A DNA stretch of 64,000 nucleotides, from positions 1-64,000 of the forward strand of contig NZ_JACHOT010000007.1 in the NCBI RefSeq assembly GCF_014200015.1, written 5' to 3'. This document shows positions 26,301-34,730 of this stretch, piece after piece. A model generated the notes under the pieces. The model was not told the DNA's origin. It ran no database searches and saw only the letters and a program-made list of their open reading frames with translations. The position numbers and the translations under genes were made by a program. Numbering within the stretch: position 1 is the first letter of the stretch; each line of letters opens with the position of its first letter. The DNA comes from Aminobacter niigataensis. GTDB lineage: Bacteria; Pseudomonadota; Alphaproteobacteria; Rhizobiales; Rhizobiaceae.

Positions 26301-26824
26301 CGCGCGTCCTGAAGCTCGAAATCCAGATCGAGTCGCACAAGGGCCAGGGCACGCGTTTTTCGGTGATCCTGCGGGTCACCACCGCCGAGGAACAGCCTGC
26401 CACAGCGTCCGCCCGGCCGCGCATCGAGGCGGCCACCGCTCTCAACGGCTTGAACGTCATCTGTATCGACAACGACGCCCGCATCCTCGAAGGCATGCGA
26501 CTGCTGCTCGAAGGCTGGGGCTGCCAGGTCAGGACCTATTCCGGCACGGAGGCGTTCGAGGCCGACCGGAGCGTCGGACCGGCACCCGAGATCATCCTGG
26601 CCGACTATCATCTCGATGGCGAAAACGGCCTCGACGTCATCCGCACCTTGCGCGGCGCCTATGGCGAAGCGACGCCTGCGGTGCTGATCACGGCTGACCG
26701 TTCAAACGAGGTGCGTGCGGCGGCCGACCAGATCGACGTCGCCGTGCTCAACAAGCCGCTGAAGCCGGCCGTGCTGCGTTCGATGATGAACCGGATGCGG
26801 CGCATGGCGCACGCCGCCGAATAA
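23330..26824 (+). CDS. Hybrid sensor kinase with sodium/solute-symporter domain (CrbS-like)
   Basis: A 1164-residue protein. About 500 N-terminal residues form a multi-span SSSF symporter-like domain; then come a PAS domain (about 640-740, [16 protein letters not shown]), a coiled coil (about 745-790), the HisKA H-box [11 protein letters not shown] near 807, HATPase boxes ([10 protein letters not shown] near 922, [15 protein letters not shown]) and a C-terminal receiver with the phospho-Asp in LADYHLD near 1090. This arrangement matches CrbS-type kinases that control acetate use through acs. The start is GTG 23330. The convergent LuxR-type regulator four bases beyond its stop is the probable partner. 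Confidence 0.85.
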   Translation: MQGLAVVLIAIAYVTLLFAIASIGDRRAANWGPGRPRPFIYALSLAIYCTSWTFFGSVGLASERGLEFLAIYIGPVLVFMFGFPLLSRIIKLAKAEKITSIADFLGARYGKSFAVASIATLIATVGAIPYIALQLKAISGSVSLMVEHYTGSPPSFDPFVSDISLVVALLLALFATLFGTRHADATEHQNGLVLAVAVESIVKLVAFLAVGLFVTFSLFDGPGDMLRSFAATEQVGDAMGYRTSLGTWLVVTVISGFAIIMLPRQFYVMIVENRSESELRTATWVFPAYLVAINLFVLPIAFAGLSTVGTATTSDLYVLSLPLFRGHDLLAMVAFIGGLSAATAMVIVASVALSIMISNDLVIPIFVRRLIKTKAGDTEDWSAIILNIRRASIFIILLAAFLYYRESTNNTRLASIGLMSFAAIAQFAPSFIGGLIWRRANARGAALGMAAGIAAWGYTLMLPTLAAPDTSILADGLFGIDALRPQALFGTAAEPLNHGVLWSLAINTLFFVFGSLSRASVPLERIQASIFVPRDSSPMPSLRRFRTTITVNDLKDTIARYLGVERTERSFQTFQSESGSKLNGNDPAGMDVIRFSEQLMASAVGSSSARLILSLLFKRGDNSARDTFRLLDDATEALQHNRDLLQIALDQMEQGITVFDQDFRLICWNRQYRSLFDLPDDMGQVGVSIDRVLAYLVARGDIAHTSRLTTLNRLTSFGGPWQVELQTSGRIIEMRSNPMPDGGIVATYTDISARVAADLALKRANESLEQRVKSRTAELTRVNEELAQAQMLAEEANLGKTRFLAAAGHDILQPLNAARLYCSSLIEKAGKGNAGQAARNIESSLESVETILGAVLDISRLDAGAMKPAETVFRLDGLLRQIGTDFLPMARAKDLELVIVPSTLAVNTDRNLLRRLIQNLVSNAIKYTRSGRIVVGVRRRGELAEIQVIDTGIGIAADKLGTVFHEFTRLDDGMREAQGLGLGLSIVDRIARVLKLEIQIESHKGQGTRFSVILRVTTAEEQPATASARPRIEAATALNGLNVICIDNDARILEGMRLLLEGWGCQVRTYSGTEAFEADRSVGPAPEIILADYHLDGENGLDVIRTLRGAYGEATPAVLITADRSNEVRAAADQIDVAVLNKPLKPAVLRSMMNRMRRMAHAAE

Positions 26825-26827
26825 TGA

Positions 26828-27484
26828 TTACCCAGCCGGGCGCGGCTCGCCGCCGATCTTGGAGAGCAGGATCACGGCCTGCGTGCGGCTGTCGACGCCG
26901 AGCTTCTGCAGGATCGCCGAGACATGCGCCTTGATGGTCGCCTCCGACACGCCAAGCTCATAGGCGATCTGCTTGTTGAGCAGCCCCTCGGCCAACATGC
27001 CGAGCACCCGCGTCTGCTGCGGCGTCAGCGACTGCAGGCGCTTGATGAGGTCGGAAATTTCCGGGTCACGCTCGACGCCGAGGTCGATGTCGCCGGGTGC
27101 CGTGATCTCGCCTGACAGAACCGCTTCGATGGCGCTGCGGATGTCGTCCATGCTCGCCGACTTGGAGATGAAACCGGACGCCCCGAGTTCGAGCGCACGG
27201 CGGATGGTCTCCGGATCGTCGTGCGCCGACACGATGACGACGGGAACCGTGGCGTGGATGCCGCGCAGCGAGATCAGGCCCGACAGTCCGCTGGCGCCAG
27301 GCATCGAAAGATCGAGCAGCACGATGTCGATATCGTCATGGGCCGCGACCAGCGCCTTGACGCTTTCGAAGTCGCCAGCCTCGAGCACGCTCGACACGTC
27401 GCCAAGACCGGCAATGGCCTGCTTGAGAGCACCGCGAAAAAGCGGATGGTCATCCGCGATGACGAACTTGTGGCCTGCTGGCAA
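26828..27484 (-). CDS. LuxR/NarL-family response regulator (CrbR-like)
   Basis: A 218-residue response regulator. The receiver domain has IADDHPLFRG near the start, phospho-Asp in VLLDLSMPG near 58 and KSAS near 109; the C-terminal LuxR helix-turn-helix has LTPQQTRVLGMLAEGLLNKQ near 153 and SEATIKAHVSAILQKL near 180. It starts with TTG 27484, which has a gggaggg site. It is convergent with the SSSF hybrid kinase, the same pairing as CrbS/CrbR. Confidence 0.85.
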   Translation of the reverse strand: MPAGHKFVIADDHPLFRGALKQAIAGLGDVSSVLEAGDFESVKALVAAHDDIDIVLLDLSMPGASGLSGLISLRGIHATVPVVIVSAHDDPETIRRALELGASGFISKSASMDDIRSAIEAVLSGEITAPGDIDLGVERDPEISDLIKRLQSLTPQQTRVLGMLAEGLLNKQIAYELGVSEATIKAHVSAILQKLGVDSRTQAVILLSKIGGEPRPAG

Positions 27485-27637
27485 ATATCCCTCCCGAGGT
27501 CCCGACCGTTCTGTGCGCCTTGGACCGTCGGGCGCGATTATGCGGCCCGGTGCCGGCTTTTCAAGCAGTTAAAGTCAAAACGACAGCGGAAGCACCGGTC
27601 ATGCTCAATTTTCAGGCGCAGGCGGGCGGATTGGCGC

Positions 27638-28072
27638 TCAGGTCTTGTTGGGCGCAAGCTCGGGCTGCTGCGCCTTGTCTTCCTTTTCCATGTCCTTGAC
27701 CATGCCCATGAAGCTGCGGAAAAACCGCTCCATGTAGCCCATGGTCTTTTCGAACTCTTCCTCGCTGGGCAAAGTCGATTCGAGCTTCTGGGTCAGCGAG
27801 TTCTCGAGCTTCACCACGCGCTCCTCGATGGCCTTGACCTCGCCCTGCAGGCGGCCGATCTCGTCCTGCAGCGCCGAGCGTTCGTCGGCTGCGAGCTTGC
27901 ACACCAGCTGGTTGTCGCGCTCCTCGCAGATCGACATCTCGCCGGTCTGCGTGTCCATTCTGACATAACCCTTGTCGGTCTTTTCCATCTGGTAGCGCTG
28001 CGCTTCGGCAGCGAATGCCGATCCGCCACCAAGGCCGGCAAGCAGCGGAACAAGCATCAGTACGGCACGCAT
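27638..28072 (-). CDS. Periplasmic coiled-coil protein of unknown function
   Basis: A 144-residue protein that I do not recognise as a named family. Residues 1-21 form a signal peptide (MRAVLMLVPLL to SAFA). The middle (about 55-100) is a predicted coiled coil, ALQDEIGRLQGEVKAIEERV, and the tail is acidic with PxxE repeats. Two Cys residues (CEERDNQLVCKL) may form a disulphide. ATG 28072 has gagaga upstream; other in-frame ATGs lie four and further codons earlier. Confidence 0.65.
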   Translation of the reverse strand: MRAVLMLVPLLAGLGGGSAFAAEAQRYQMEKTDKGYVRMDTQTGEMSICEERDNQLVCKLAADERSALQDEIGRLQGEVKAIEERVVKLENSLTQKLESTLPSEEEFEKTMGYMERFFRSFMGMVKDMEKEDKAQQPELAPNKT

Positions 28073-28184
28073 GGCTGTCTCCATTGGCAAACGATGCGAA
28101 TTGTCGCGCCGCATTGGGCCCAAATTGCGGTGGGCAAGTTATGCCGCCCTTTCCCGCATCATGCTTTCAGCCTATAGCGCCCAT

Positions 28185-28532
28185 ATGACGAAAACCATCT
28201 ACAAGATCTGTCCCGAACCGATGTGGCGTGAGGCCGAGCGGAGCGGGATTTTCAGTGGCGCGCCGGTGGACCTCGCCGACGGTTTCATCCACTTCTCGAC
28301 CGCCGACCAGGTCGTCGAGACGGCGGCGAAACACTTTGCCGGGCAGGACAACCTGCTCCTGGTGGCCTTCGACGCCGACAGGCTCGGTCCAGCGCTGAAA
28401 TTCGAAATCTCGCGCGGCGGAGCCCTGTTTCCGCATCTTTACGCGCCGCTCGAAACCGCCGCGGCCAAATGGGTCCGCCCCCTGCCTCTGAAGGCCGACG
28501 GCAGCCACGATTTCCCGGAGCTTGAAGCATGA
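28185..28532 (+). CDS. DUF952 family protein
   Basis: A 115-residue DUF952 protein. The IYKICP start, the DGFIHFSTADQV motif near 32-43 and the FPHLYAPL motif near 80-87 are the family marks. Its function is unknown, though the fold resembles ADP-ribosyl or RNA-phosphotransferase-like proteins. It ends in a four-base overlap with pyrD, so the two are coupled, a pairing common in rhizobia. Confidence 0.85.
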   Translation: MTKTIYKICPEPMWREAERSGIFSGAPVDLADGFIHFSTADQVVETAAKHFAGQDNLLLVAFDADRLGPALKFEISRGGALFPHLYAPLETAAAKWVRPLPLKADGSHDFPELEA

Positions 28533-29605
28533 GCGCATTCGACCGGCTCGGCCGCCACCTGCTTTTCAGCTTCGACGCCGAGGCCGCCCACGGCCTGTCG
28601 ATCAAGGCGCTGCGCTGCGGTTTGCCGGTCGGTGGCCGCGCGCCGCGGGACAAGCGCCTGCATGTGAAGGTTGCGGGTCTCGATTTTCCCAATCCGCTCG
28701 GCATGGCCGCCGGCTACGACAAGAATGCCGAGGTGCCCGACGCCCTGCTCGGTCTCGGCTTCGGCTTCGCCGAGGTGGGCACCGTCACGCCCCTGCCCCA
28801 GGCCGGCAATCCCAAGCCACGCATCTTCCGCCTCGTCGAGGACGATGCGGTGATCAACCGGCTCGGCTTCAACAACGAAGGCCATGACGCTGCCGAAAAG
28901 CGTCTTGTCGCCCGTGCCGGACGGCCCGGCATCGTCGGCGTCAACATCGGCGCCAACAAGGACAGCACCAACCGCATCGGCGACTACATCAGCGGCGTAA
29001 AGCGCTTCGCCCGCCATGCCTCCTACCTCACTGTCAACATCTCCTCGCCCAATACGCCGGGCCTGCGCAACATGCAGGCGCGCGAGCAACTGGCCGAGTT
29101 GCTGGCGAGCGTCATGATCGCCCGCGCCGAAGCGGGTCATCCGGTCCCTATCTTCCTCAAGATCGCGCCCGATCTGCACGAGGCAGAGTTGGAGGACATC
29201 GCCGCCGAGGTGACCGATAAGGCGATCGACGGCGTCATCGTCTCCAACACCACGATCACGCGCCCGGCCCTGCGCAGCCCGACCCACACCGGCGAAACGG
29301 GAGGCCTGTCGGGCAAGCCGCTGTTTGCCCGCTCGACGGCGGTGCTGGCCAGGATGCGCAAGCTTATGGGCCCACAGAGCGCCATCATCGGCGTCGGCGG
29401 CGTCGACTCAACCGAGACGGCGCTCGAAAAGATCCGAGCCGGCGCCGATCTCGTCCAGCTCTACACCGGCATGGTCTATGCCGGTCCGTCGTTGCCGGCA
29501 CGCATCGTGCGCGGCATGTCGGACTTCGCCGCTCGCGAAGGGCTCAACAGCATTTCCGAATTGCGCGACAGCAGGCTCGATCAGTGGGCAGCGGCACCGC
29601 TCTGA
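28529..29605 (+). CDS. pyrD: Dihydroorotate dehydrogenase (quinone), class 2
   Basis: A 358-residue membrane-associated, FMN-dependent enzyme that oxidises dihydroorotate to orotate with quinone, in pyrimidine synthesis. Marks are GMAAGYDKNAEVP near 60, NRLGFNNEGHD near 110, VNISSPNTPGLR near 167 (Ser is the class 2 catalytic base) and GVGGVDS near 290. The N-terminal helix for membrane contact is present. The last 25 bases overlap the end of the convergent MATE gene. Confidence 0.95.
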   Translation: MSAFDRLGRHLLFSFDAEAAHGLSIKALRCGLPVGGRAPRDKRLHVKVAGLDFPNPLGMAAGYDKNAEVPDALLGLGFGFAEVGTVTPLPQAGNPKPRIFRLVEDDAVINRLGFNNEGHDAAEKRLVARAGRPGIVGVNIGANKDSTNRIGDYISGVKRFARHASYLTVNISSPNTPGLRNMQAREQLAELLASVMIARAEAGHPVPIFLKIAPDLHEAELEDIAAEVTDKAIDGVIVSNTTITRPALRSPTHTGETGGLSGKPLFARSTAVLARMRKLMGPQSAIIGVGGVDSTETALEKIRAGADLVQLYTGMVYAGPSLPARIVRGMSDFAAREGLNSISELRDSRLDQWAAAPL

Positions 29606-30939
29606 AACGTCGCCCGCGCCCGCGGCCCGAGGATCGCCAGCAGGCAGACGCCACGGACGATCAGCAACAGATGCAGTGCCGCCCATAGGCCGTGGTTGCC
29701 GAAGGCCGGCGCCAGCGTCATCAGCGCCACGACGAACACGACCAGCGACAGCACCATCATGTTGCGCATGTCGCGCGACCATGCGGCGCCGATGAAGATG
29801 CCGTCCATCTGGAAGGCAAGCACGCCGCTCAAGGCCGTAAATGCCGCCCAGGGCAGGAAGGCGATGGCTGCGGCCCGCACGTCTTCGGCGGTCGCAATCA
29901 GCGCTATCAGGTCAGCGCCGAAGACCATCAGGACCGTCGTCATGGTGCCTGCCAACGCAAAGCCCCAGATCGAGCAGAGGTAGACCGCCTTGCGGAACGC
30001 CGGCTCGTAGCGCGCACCGACGGCGCGGCCGGCAAGCTGTTCGGCGGCAGCGGCAAAGCCGTCGAGGAAGAAGCCTGCGGCGATGAAGAAGTTCATCAGC
30101 ACCGCATTGGCGGCAAGCGTGACCGTGCCGAACTGCGCGCCCTGGCGGGTAAATAGGGCAAAGGCGACGAGCAGCGAAAGCGACCGGATCATGATGTCGC
30201 GGTTGAGCACGAACAAGTGCCGGAAGGCGCCTGCGTCGAAGATGCGCCCACGCGCCAGCCGCGGTTGCCGCGCAAAGCGCCGCAACAGCACGACAAACCC
30301 GATCGCCATGCCCGCCGCCTCGCCGGCGACGGCGGCCCAGGCGACGCCCTCGACGCCCCAGCCGAGGGTGAGGCCGAGCAGGAGCGACAGCGCGATGTTG
30401 ACGCCGTTCAGGCTCGCCTGCAGGAAGAGCGCAAAGCTGCCCTCGCCGCGCCCGAGCACATAGCCAAGGATCGCGTAGTTGACGAGCGCGAAGGGCGCAC
30501 CCAGCATGCGGATGCGGACATAGGCGTCGAGCGTCTCGTTGACGCGTGGCTCGGCCGACATGAACCACTGCCCGGCAAGCGACGTCAGCGGCGCCGTCAG
30601 CGCCAGCACGATGCCGGCAATGATGGCGATCACCACCGCGCGCCAGAATACGGCCTGTTCTTCGGATGCATCGTTGCGGCCAAATGCCTGCGCCACCAGT
30701 GCGGTGGTGCCGGCGCGCAGGAAATTGAAGCTGGTGAAGACGACATCGAAGGCGACGGCGCCAGCGGCGAGCCCGCCGAGAAGCGCGGCATCGCCGAACT
30801 GGCCGACCACGCCGGTGCCCACCAAGCCGATGAAGGGCGTCGTCAGATAGGCAAGGGTCATTGGCACGGCAATCGCCAATACCGAGCGGTTGGTGACGGA
30901 AAAAGGCGTCACGCGGCCCTCTGGCGATGCGCTGTCCAA
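29581..30939 (-). CDS. MATE-family multidrug/metabolite exporter (DinF-like)
   Basis: A 452-residue, twelve-span MATE protein with SVLAIAVPMTLAYLTTPFIG near the N-terminus and two repeats of six spans. It exports cationic compounds with H+ or Na+. I chose TTG 30939 because a strong ggaggagg site lies six bases upstream; the resulting length is normal, whereas the longest reading adds 40 unlikely residues. It overlaps the pyrD 3' end and is divergent from the deacetylase gene. Confidence 0.87.
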   Translation of the reverse strand: MDSASPEGRVTPFSVTNRSVLAIAVPMTLAYLTTPFIGLVGTGVVGQFGDAALLGGLAAGAVAFDVVFTSFNFLRAGTTALVAQAFGRNDASEEQAVFWRAVVIAIIAGIVLALTAPLTSLAGQWFMSAEPRVNETLDAYVRIRMLGAPFALVNYAILGYVLGRGEGSFALFLQASLNGVNIALSLLLGLTLGWGVEGVAWAAVAGEAAGMAIGFVVLLRRFARQPRLARGRIFDAGAFRHLFVLNRDIMIRSLSLLVAFALFTRQGAQFGTVTLAANAVLMNFFIAAGFFLDGFAAAAEQLAGRAVGARYEPAFRKAVYLCSIWGFALAGTMTTVLMVFGADLIALIATAEDVRAAAIAFLPWAAFTALSGVLAFQMDGIFIGAAWSRDMRNMMVLSLVVFVVALMTLAPAFGNHGLWAALHLLLIVRGVCLLAILGPRARATFQSGAAAH

Positions 30940-31057
30940 CGAAAATCCTCCTCCGGCCCTAATCTCCCGCTCGGGCACATGCCCCGGTTTCCCCAGCACC
31001 GGCAACCGTTTATGTATCGGGTCCAACCGATTTCGCCCCGCTGGTTCAGCCCCTTCC

Positions 31058-31954
31058 ATGCCGCTTCAGATCGTCAGCCACCCCGACTATGACGCCGGCT
31101 TCGCCCCGGACCACCGCTTTCCGATGGGCAAGTACCGGCTGCTCATGGACCGACTGGATGCCCTGGAACTGACGGCCGGGCTCAATCGGCCGGAACCGAT
31201 TTCGCCGCACTGGCTACGCCTCGCGCATGAGGCCGGCTATGTCGATCAGGTGCTGAGCTGTACCGTGCCGGCTCGCATCGAACGCGAAATCGGCTTCCCC
31301 GTCGGCGAGCGGGTTTCACGCCGCGCCCAGCTTGCCGCAGGCGGCACGCTGCTTGCAGCGCGGCTTGCGCTGCGCCATGGCATCGCCTGCAACGCCGCCG
31401 GCGGCAGCCACCATGCCAGGCGCGCCCAGGGTGCCGGCTTCTGCACCTTCAACGACGTCGCCGTGGCATCGCTGGCGCTGCTCGCGGACAGGCTGGTGGA
31501 AAACATCCTGGTAGTTGACCTCGACGTCCATCAAGGCGACGGCACGGCGGAAATCCTCGCCGGTCATCCCGGTGTCTTCACCTTCTCGATGCATGCCGAG
31601 AAAAACTACCCGGTGCGCAAGGTCACCTCCAGCCTCGACATCGGCCTGCCCGACGGCACCGGCGACGATGCCTATCTGGACATGTTGGCCGACGCTCTGC
31701 CGCACCTCTCACGTCGCGCGCCATGGGACATCGTGTTCTTCAACGCCGGCGTCGATCCTCACCGGGAAGACCGGCTCGGCCGCCTTTCGATGAGCGACGA
31801 AGGCCTGCGCCGTCGCGAACGCATGGTCATTGCGCATTTCCGCGCGGCCGGCATCCCGCTGTGCGGCGTAATCGGAGGCGGCTATTCGCACGACATCGAG
31901 GCCCTGGCCCGCCGCCACGCCATCCTGTTCGAGACGGCCGCCGCCTTCGCCTGA
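31058..31954 (+). CDS. Histone-deacetylase-family amidohydrolase
   Basis: A 298-residue HDAC-fold protein. GGSHHARRAQGAGFCTFND (about 113-131) holds the paired His, VVDLDVHQGDGTAE near 150 the Asp-His zinc ligands, and the C-terminal GGGYSHD the closing loop with Tyr. Bacterial relatives remove acetyl or aminopropyl groups from polyamines or acetoin-like molecules. Start ATG 31058 is the first good one; the longer frame overlaps the MATE start. The substrate is unknown. Confidence 0.87.
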   Translation: MPLQIVSHPDYDAGFAPDHRFPMGKYRLLMDRLDALELTAGLNRPEPISPHWLRLAHEAGYVDQVLSCTVPARIEREIGFPVGERVSRRAQLAAGGTLLAARLALRHGIACNAAGGSHHARRAQGAGFCTFNDVAVASLALLADRLVENILVVDLDVHQGDGTAEILAGHPGVFTFSMHAEKNYPVRKVTSSLDIGLPDGTGDDAYLDMLADALPHLSRRAPWDIVFFNAGVDPHREDRLGRLSMSDEGLRRRERMVIAHFRAAGIPLCGVIGGGYSHDIEALARRHAILFETAAAFA

Positions 31955-31956
31955 GC

Positions 31957-32220
31957 CTATTTGCGGTAGCTGAACAACCTGAGAATGATGAAGGCCGGGA
32001 TGACGATCGCCGCGCCCAGCAGGAAATAGCCGAGGAAGCGGTCGATGGCACGAAAGCCCATGTGCCAGATGTCGAGGAAGAAGTTTCGAATGCCGTAGAG
32101 TACGTCGTAGGGCGACCAGCCGAAGGCGCTCATGACGATGCCGACGAGGAAGGAGATGACCAAGAGCTTGATGAACACCCGGAAGGGGGTGTCCCCGAGA
32201 AAACGCGCCAATCCGGACAA
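31957..32220 (-). CDS. Small membrane protein, DUF6460-like
   Basis: An 87-residue protein with two hydrophobic spans (about 16-35 and 63-82) and the FLGDTPFRVFIKLL start and SPYDVL motif, as in the small integral-membrane DUF6460 family of rhizobia. No function is known. It is convergent with the deacetylase gene, with two bases between them. Confidence 0.75.
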   Translation of the reverse strand: MSGLARFLGDTPFRVFIKLLVISFLVGIVMSAFGWSPYDVLYGIRNFFLDIWHMGFRAIDRFLGYFLLGAAIVIPAFIILRLFSYRK

Positions 32221-32355
32221 GCTCAGTCTCCTGCGATTCTAGCCTCACTGGAATATCGCGTTTGCGGAGCGGACATCAAGGTCGGCTGCACCCATTGCGC
32301 ACTGCTCCGTTTCCCGATTGCCCAACCGCATCTGCGATGCTAACCAAGTGCCCGC

Positions 32356-32429
32356 GCGGGTATGATGTAATGGTAGCTTGTCAGCTTCCCAAGCTGAACG
32401 CGCGGGTTCGATTCCCGCTACCCGCTCCA
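32356..32429 (+). tRNA. tRNA-Gly (anticodon CCC)
   Basis: Folds as a full cloverleaf of 74 bases including the encoded CCA: acceptor arms gcgggta/tacccgc, D arm with gtaatggtag, anticodon stem tcagc/gctga with loop ttcccaa (anticodon CCC), and T arm gcggg-ttcgatt-cccgc. Confidence 0.96.
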
Positions 32430-32444
32430 GGATTTCAGACGAAA

Positions 32445-32475
32445 CAGGCCGGGCGTTCGATCGACGCCCGGCCTG
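32445..32475. terminator. Hairpin after tRNA-Gly
   Basis: Perfect 12-base arms caggccgggcgt/acgcccggcctg around seven bases. It is followed by only a short T-rich stretch. It separates the tRNA from the convergent binding-protein gene. Confidence 0.7.
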
Positions 32476-32491
32476 TTCGCATTTCAGGGCG

Positions 32492-33268
32492 TCAGTCCTG
32501 CGCGCCGTAGATGTCGAAATCGAAATATTTGGCGTTGATCTTGGCGTAGGTGCCGTCCTTGACGATGGCGTCGATGGCCGCGTTCAGCTTCTCGCGCAAC
32601 GGGTCGCCCTTGCGCACGGCGATGCCGGTCAGCGAGTCGGTGCCGTCGAGATCGCCGATCATCTTGCAGCAGTCCTGTCCGGTGGTCTTGATCCAGTCGA
32701 CCAGCACGAACTTGTCGGCGACGACGGCGTCGAGACGGCCGTTGGTCAGGTCGGCGACGGCCTCGTCCTGCGTCGGATAAAGCTTCACCTCGGCGCCTGC
32801 CTTGGCATAATGGTCCTCGGCATAGATGCTCTGGGTCGTCGAAGCCTGCGCACCGACGGTCTTGCCCTTCAGTGCGTCCGGTTCCGCCGAGGTCAGGGCG
32901 GAATCCTTCGGCGCAATCAGCGCCAGGGGCGTGGTGTAGTACTTGTTGGTGAAATCGACCTGCTGCTTGCGCTCGTCGGTGATCGTCATCGAGGCGACGA
33001 TGGCGTCGAACTTGCGGCCCTGGAGCGCCGGGATGATGCCGTCCCAATCCTGGGCGACGATTTCGCACTCGACCTTCATCTGGGCGCACAGCGCATTGGC
33101 GATGTCGACGTCGAAGCCGGCCAGCTTGCCGTCTGCGGTCACGGTGTTGAAGGGCGGATATGCGCCCTCGGTACCAATCTTGAGCTTCTCCTGTGCCGAA
33201 GCTCCGCCAAGGGTCAACAAGAGCGCTGCGAGCGAGGCTGCGCAAGCGAACTTCCGGGTAATCTGCAT
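32492..33268 (-). CDS. Orphan amino acid ABC substrate-binding protein
   Basis: A 258-residue family 3 binding protein close to the lysine/arginine/ornithine type: signal peptide about 1-29 ending in GASAQE, then IGTEGAYPPFN, GFDVDIANALC and the C-terminal INAKYFDFDIYG. Start ATG 33268 has ggagagg upstream. No permease or ATPase gene is beside it, so it must share a transporter encoded elsewhere. Confidence 0.88.
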   Translation of the reverse strand: MQITRKFACAASLAALLLTLGGASAQEKLKIGTEGAYPPFNTVTADGKLAGFDVDIANALCAQMKVECEIVAQDWDGIIPALQGRKFDAIVASMTITDERKQQVDFTNKYYTTPLALIAPKDSALTSAEPDALKGKTVGAQASTTQSIYAEDHYAKAGAEVKLYPTQDEAVADLTNGRLDAVVADKFVLVDWIKTTGQDCCKMIGDLDGTDSLTGIAVRKGDPLREKLNAAIDAIVKDGTYAKINAKYFDFDIYGAQD

Positions 33269-33375
33269 GATCCTCTCCATTTGACGGGCACTCTTTCCGA
33301 GCGTCCCGCCTCCAGCCAAGCACAACGGCCGTAAATGGACAAGCAAACCAAAGGCTATGCTGCGGTGACCGAAGG

Positions 33376-34464
33376 TCAACCCATGCGGAAATGCTTGGAG
33401 AGTTTCAGGCCCTGCGCCTGGTAGTTGGAGCCGAGGTCGGTGCCGTAGAGCGCCTTGGGGCGCGACAGCATGTGCTCGTAGACCAGGCGGCCGACAACCT
33501 GGCCATGCTCCAGGATGAACGGCACTTCGTGGCTGCGCACTTCGAGCACGGCGCGGCTGCCGGTGCCGCCGGCACTGGAATGGCCGAAGCCGGGATCGAA
33601 GAAGCCGGCATAGTGGACGCGGAATTCGCCGACCAGCGGATCGAAGGGCGTCATCTCGGCGGCATAGAGCGGCGGCACATGCACCGCCTCGCGCGACACC
33701 AGGATGTAGAACTCGTCGGGATCGAGCACCAGTTCGCCGGCACCGTGGTCGTAGATCGGCTCCCAGAAATCGACGACGTCCTGGGCGGCGCGCTTGTCGA
33801 CGTCGACAAGGCCGGTGTGGTGCTTGCCGCGATAGCCGACGATGCTGCCCGGTGTGCCGGCGAGATCGATGGAAAGTGCTATGCCGCCGCCGGAAATGTT
33901 GGGTGGATCCATGGCGACAAGCCGGTCGGACAGATGCAGCGCGTGCAGTTCTGCCTCCGACAGCAAGGCATTGCCCTTGCGGAAGCGGATCTGCGACAGG
34001 CGCGAACCCTTGCGCACGACGATCGGAAAGGTGCGCGGGCTGACTTCGAGATAGAGCGGGCCGGTATAGCCGGCGGGGATCTTGTCGAACTCCTGGCCAC
34101 GGTCGGTCATCACGCGGGTGAAGATGTCGAGGCGGCCGGTCGAGCTCTTGGGGTTGGCCGAGGCCGAGATTTCGGCCGGCAGGGCCAGGCTTTCGAGCAG
34201 CGGCACGATGTAGACGCAACCGGTCTCCAGCACCGCACCGTCGCTCAGGTCGATCTCATGCAGCTTGAGGCGGTCGAGCTTGGCCGAGACCAGCGAATTG
34301 GGACCGGGCAGGAAGCTGGCGCGAACGCGAAAAGCCTTGGCGCCGAGGCGCAGATCGAGGCTGGCCGGCTGGATCTGGTCGGCATCGAGCGGCGGCGCCT
34401 TGAGCGCACCCGAGGCAAACAGTGCCGCGATATCCTGATCCGGAAGAATGCCCGACTGCCGCAT
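33376..34464 (-). CDS. dcd: 2'-deoxycytidine 5'-triphosphate deaminase (long form)
   Basis: A 362-residue protein. It carries two dUTPase/Dcd-like halves; the first has PASLDLRLG near 34 and SSTGRLDIFTRVMTDRG near 106, the second PFILEHGQ near 325. Alphaproteobacterial Dcd of this length is known and is about twice the usual 190 residues. It deaminates dCTP to dUTP for thymidylate synthesis. ATG 34464 has a ggag site nine bases upstream. It is divergent from metZ. Confidence 0.88.
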   Translation of the reverse strand: MRQSGILPDQDIAALFASGALKAPPLDADQIQPASLDLRLGAKAFRVRASFLPGPNSLVSAKLDRLKLHEIDLSDGAVLETGCVYIVPLLESLALPAEISASANPKSSTGRLDIFTRVMTDRGQEFDKIPAGYTGPLYLEVSPRTFPIVVRKGSRLSQIRFRKGNALLSEAELHALHLSDRLVAMDPPNISGGGIALSIDLAGTPGSIVGYRGKHHTGLVDVDKRAAQDVVDFWEPIYDHGAGELVLDPDEFYILVSREAVHVPPLYAAEMTPFDPLVGEFRVHYAGFFDPGFGHSSAGGTGSRAVLEVRSHEVPFILEHGQVVGRLVYEHMLSRPKALYGTDLGSNYQAQGLKLSKHFRMG

Positions 34465-34615
34465 TTGCCTCACTCCTTTACAGCGCCGCCGATCCGAACG
34501 GACAGTCGAGGATCGCTGGACCCAGGACCTCGTCAAGGGTCATATGCGTGGCCCAAGACGTTTAGTCGGCCCCGCGATTGACGCAAGCCAGCCATGGGTC
34601 TAAAGGACCTTTATC

Positions 34616-34668
34616 CCGTGGTGATTTGGCCGGTCGGCTTGCAGCCACGTTAAACAAGTCGCTAAAGG
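34616..34668 (+). ncRNA. SAM-II riboswitch
   Basis: The stretch fits the SAM-II (metA) consensus. P1 is cgtgg/ccacg, the loop holds tgatttgg and ggcttgcag, and the 3' part carries ttaaacaagtcgctaaag with its conserved cgctaaagg for the pseudoknot. It lies 63 bases before metZ. It binds S-adenosylmethionine and turns the gene off when SAM is plentiful. Confidence 0.92.
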
Positions 34669-34679
34669 GCCGCGTTTGG

Positions 34680-34712
34680 ACCGGTTTGCGACTTTTCGCG
34701 ACCGGTTTTTTT
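34680..34712 (+). terminator. Terminator following the SAM-II riboswitch
   Basis: A hairpin with arms accggt and gcga paired to tcgc and accggt, followed by a run of seven T, lies between the riboswitch and metZ. It is a ready expression platform for transcription termination. Confidence 0.8.
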
Positions 34713-34730
34713 GTATCTGGATTTTGGCTC

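Noticed and set aside
31723-32343. 206-codon plus-strand frame across the deacetylase end and DUF6460 gene
   Set aside because: It is out of frame with the deacetylase, antisense to the small membrane protein, and its product is low-complexity.
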